Positions 60,386 to 64,000 of a DNA stretch of 64,000 nucleotides are shown piece by piece; the first letter of the stretch is position 1, and each line of letters begins with the position of its first letter. The stretch is from the NCBI GenBank assembly GCA_944989445.1, contig CALYLW010000491.1:379536-443535 (forward strand), read 5' to 3'. A program made the position numbers and the translations under genes. The stretch is from Ampullaceana balthica (Eukaryota > Mollusca > Gastropoda > Lymnaeidae). A model generated the notes under the pieces. It was given only the letters and a program-made list of their open reading frames with translations, searched no databases and had not been told where the DNA came from.

Positions 60386-63300
60386 TGTCTGTAGTGGATT
60401 AAGGAGGACATGATTGGGTTGTATAGAGTAAATCAGCAGGACTTGTTTGGGTTGTGTAGAAGTAATCACGAGGACTTGATTGTTTTGTATAGAGGTAATA
60501 ATGAGAACTTGATTGGGTTGTATAGAGGTAATCATTAGGACTTGATTGGGTTGTATAGAGGTAATCATGAGGACTTGATTGGGTTGTATAGAATAATCAC
60601 GAGGACTTGATTGGGTTGTATAGAGGTAATAATGAGGACTTGATTGGGTTGTATAGAGGTAATCATGAGGACATGATTGGGTTGTATAGAGGTAATCATG
60701 AGGACATGATTGGGTTGTATAGAGGTAATCATGAGGACATGATTGGGTTGTATAGAGTAATCTGGAGGACATGATTGGGTTGTATAGAGGTAATCATGAG
60801 GACATGATTGGGTTCTATAGAGGTAATCATGAGGACATGATTGGGTTGTCTAGAGGTAATCATGAGGACATGATTGGGTTGTATAGAGGTAATCATGAGG
60901 ACTTGATTGGGTTGTATAGAGTAATCATGAGGACATGATTGGGTTGTCTAGAAGTAATCAGGAGGACATGATTGGGTTGTATAGAGGTAATCATGAGGAC
61001 ATGATTATGTTGTCTAGAGGTAATCAGGAGGACATGATTGTGTTGTATAGAGGTAATCAGGAGGACATGATTGGGTTTGTATAGAGGTAATCATGAGGAC
61101 ATGATTGGGTTGTATAGAGGTAATCATGAGGACATGATTGGGTTGTATAGATGTAATCATGAGGACATGATTGGGTTGTATAGAGGTAATCATGAGGACA
61201 TGATTGGGTTGTATAGAGGTAATCATGAGGACATGATTGGGTTGTATAGAGGTAATCATGAGGACATGATTGGGTTGTATAGAGGTAATCATGAGGACAT
61301 GATTGGGTTGTATAGAGGTAATCATGAGGACATGATTGGGTTGTATAGAGGTAATCATGAGGACATGATTGGGTTGTATAGAGGTAATCATGAGGACATG
61401 ATTGGGTTGTATAGAGGTAATCATGAGGACATGATTGGGTTGTATAGAGGTAATCATGAGGACATGATTGGGTTGTATAGAGGTAATCATGAGGACATGA
61501 TTGGGTTGTATAGAGGTAATCATGAGGACATGATTGGGTTGTATAGAGGTAATCATGAGGACATGATTGGGTTGTATAGAGGTAATCATGAGGACATGAT
61601 TGGGTTGTATAGAGGTAATCATGAGGACATGATTGGGTTGTATAGAGGTAATCATGAGGACATGATTGGGTTGTATAGAGGTAATCATGAGGACATGATT
61701 GGGTTGTCTAGAGGTAATCAGGAGGACATGATTGGGTTGTATAGAGGTAATCATGAGGACATGATTGGGTTTGTATAGAGGTAATCATGAGGACATGATT
61801 GGGTTGTATAGAGGTAATCATGAGGACATGATTGGGTTGTATAGAGGTAATCAGGAGGACATGATTGGGTTGTATAGAGGTAATCATGAGGACATGATTG
61901 GGTTGTATAGAGGTAATCATGAGGACATGATTGGGTTGTATAGAGGTAATCATGAGGACATGATTGGGTTGTATAGAGGTAATCATGAGGACATGATTGG
62001 GTTGTATAGAGGTAATCATGAGGACATGATTGGGTTGTCTAGAGTAATCAGGAGGACATGATTGGGTTGTCTGAGGTAATCATGAGGACATGATTGGGTT
62101 TGTATAGAGGTAATCATGAGGACATGATTGGGTTGTATAGAGGTAATCATGAGGACATGATTGGGTTGTCTAGAGGTAATCAGGAGGACATGATTGGGTT
62201 GTATAGAGGTAATCATGAGGACATGATTGGGTTTGTATAGAGGTAATCATGAGGACATGATTGGGTTTGTATAGAGGTAATCATGAGGACATGATTGGGT
62301 TGTATAGAGGTAATCATGAGGACATGATTGGGTTGTATAGAGGTAATCATGAGGACATGATTGGGTTGTATAGAGGTAATCATGAGGACATGATTGGGTT
62401 GTATAGAGGTAATCATGAGGACATGATTGGGTTGTATAGAGGTAATCATGAGGACATGATTGGGTTGTATAGAGGTAATCATGAGGACATGATTGGGTTG
62501 TATAGAGGTAATCATGAGGACATGATTGGGTTGTATAGAGGTAATCATGAGGACATGATTGGGTTGTATAGAGGTAATCATGAGGACATGATTGGGTTGT
62601 ATAGAGGTAATCATGAGGGCATGATTGGGTTGTCTAGAGTAAATCAGGAGGACATGATTGGGTTGTCTTGAGGTAATCATGAGGACATGATTGGTTTGTA
62701 TAGAGGTAATCATGAGGACATGATTGGGTTGTCTAGAGGTAATCAGGAGGACATGATTGGGTTGTATAGAGGTAATCATGAGGACATGATTGGGTTGTAT
62801 AGAGGTAATCATGAGGACATGATTGGGTTGTATAGAGGTAATCATGAGGACATGATTGGGTTGTATAGAGGTAATCATGAGGACATGATTGGGTTGTATA
62901 GAGGTAATCATGAGGACATGATTGGGTTGTATAGAGGTAATCATGAGGACATGATTGGGTTGTATAGAGGTAATCATGAGGACATGATTGGGTTGTATAG
63001 AGGTAATCATGAGGACATGATTGGGTTGTATAGAGGTAATCATGAGGACATGATTGGGTTTGTATAGAGGTAATCATGAGGACATGATTGGGTTGTATAG
63101 AGGTAATCATGAGGACATGATTGGGTTGTATAGAGGTAATCATGAGGGCATGATTGGGTTGTCTAGAGGTAATCATGAGGACATGATTGGGTTGTCTAGA
63201 GGTAATCATGAGGACATGATTGGGTTTGTATAGAGGTAATCATGAGGACATGATTGTGTTGTCTAGAGGTAATCATGAGGACATGATTGGGTTTGTATAG

Positions 63301-63740
63301 AGGTAATCATGAGGACATGATTGGGTTGTATAGAGGTAATCAGGAGGACATGATTGGGTTTGTATAGAGGTAATCATGAGGACATGATTGGGTTGTATAG
63401 AGGTAATCATGAGGACATGATTGGGTTGTATAGAGGTAATCATGAGGACATGATTGGGTTGTATAGAGGTAATCATGAGGACATGATTGGGTTGTGTAGA
63501 GGTAATCATGAGGACATGATTGGGTTGTATAGAGGTAATCATGAGGACATGATTGGGTTGTATAGAGGTAATCATGAGGACATGATTTGGTTTTATAGAG
63601 GTAATCATGAGGACATGATTGGGTTTTATAGACGTAATCAGGAGGACATGATTGGAATGTATAGAGGTAATCAGGAGGACATGATTGGGTTGTATAGAGG
63701 TAAGCATGAGGACATTAATGGGTTGTCTGGAAGTAATCAG
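60386..63740. repeat. 33-bp minisatellite, about 100 copies
   Basis: The unit GAGGACATGATTGGGTTGTA TAGAGGTAATCAT (33 bp) is repeated over about 3.35 kb. Edge units (60386-61060 and 63570-63740) are diverged; the middle is nearly uniform. Variants are clustered: CAGGAGG instead of CATGAGG, GTCTAGA instead of GTATAGA, and an extra T (GGGTTTGTATAG) that shifts frame about every 700 bp. Since 33 is a multiple of three, long frames appear on both strands (LYRGNHEDMIG plus, MITSIQPNHVL minus); I regard them as artefacts. Confidence 0.98.
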
Positions 63741-64000
63741 GAGGACACATGAGGCTTGTCTAGGGCCCAGCGTTGTTACCACCCGTATGTAAAGAATCTT
63801 AGAATGAATGCAGTTATTTTTTAATTCATGAATTATTATTATGTGGTTAATTTAAAGTGAATGACTTTTGGCCAGTACACATGTTCTATAAATCCTTTAA
63901 GGAATAAAAGGAAGAGAAAAAAACAGCAAGCATACAACACAAATAGAAAATGGGCGGCTATTTTTGGGGGAGTGCACTCAGAAAAGGATTCAATAAAATG
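63741..64000. other. Flank of the minisatellite, nothing recognised
   Basis: Unique-looking AT-rich sequence; no exon or element end is supported. Confidence 0.5.

Noticed and set aside
60386..63740. Possible CRISPR array because of regular direct repeats
   Set aside because: There are no unique spacers; the repeats are contiguous, and the genome is eukaryotic with introns.
60137..63782. Long open frames of LYRGNHEDMIG or MITSIQPNHVL repeats
   Set aside because: They are caused by the 33-bp minisatellite. Both strands are open at once and single-base indels between blocks shift the frame without any codon bias.

Overview
This is a eukaryotic, AT-rich, intron-rich and transposon-dense genomic window, most likely from a mollusc and probably a gastropod. 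The main reason is the first gene, a peptidylglycine alpha-hydroxylating monooxygenase (PHM) gene whose exon set is repeated head-to-tail inside one reading frame. From memory, the pond snail Lymnaea has a multi-PHM amidating-enzyme precursor of this kind. The species cannot be fixed from sequence alone. There are no prokaryotic operons, no intact tRNA or rRNA genes and no CRISPR arrays. Nearly all the long open frames are minisatellite or transposon frames. The real genes are split into short exons that I rebuilt by hand from splice sites, reading phase and family motifs.

Three host genes are readable. (1) Positions 402-16497, minus strand: a secreted PHM/PAM-type precursor with a signal peptide, one complete PHM catalytic core (12 coding exons, all copper ligands present), a His-rich acidic linker, then a second PHM core (8 exons seen) that runs off the left edge. 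(2) Positions 23971-28057, plus strand: a lysosomal aspartylglucosaminidase-type Ntn hydrolase (8 exons, catalytic GHDT motif); its 5' exon was not found. (3) Positions 38168-44187, minus strand: a globin with an N-terminal Met-Gly-Cys acylation signal, globin X-like, in 4 exons. It has a one-base frameshift in exon 2 and a four-fold 65-bp tandem duplication of the exon 4 splice-donor region.

Mobile elements fill the rest. hAT-type elements with clean 8-bp target-site duplications lie at 9793-10390, 16999-17608, 18391-20228 (decayed transposase), 19443-19658, 31639-31838 and 38812-40534. Tigger/pogo-like elements with TA duplications lie at 3208-5069, 35560-36485 and 58259-58644. LINE pieces are found at 10391-10790, 11865-13370, 23425-23795, 25430-26100, 30230-30350, 49910-50320 and 56705-57060. 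tRNA-headed SINEs lie at 29491-29757, 45326-45705, 51096-51331 and 58678-58880. Several insertions are nested, so their order can be read: Tigger into a dispersed repeat, hAT into a LINE tail, hAT into hAT, and hAT into a GGCCGTCCATAAATGACGTCA element.

The right-hand third is gene-poor. It holds an 11-copy 45-bp minisatellite (44791-45296) beside a SINE whose core is amplified four times, a divergent 269-bp tandem duplication (52002-52543), and a very large minisatellite of roughly 100 copies of a 33-bp unit (60386-63740). Both minisatellite units are multiples of three, which explains the long open frames on both strands. Possible unrecognised coding exons at 48300-48400 and 50446-50860 are the least certain calls.
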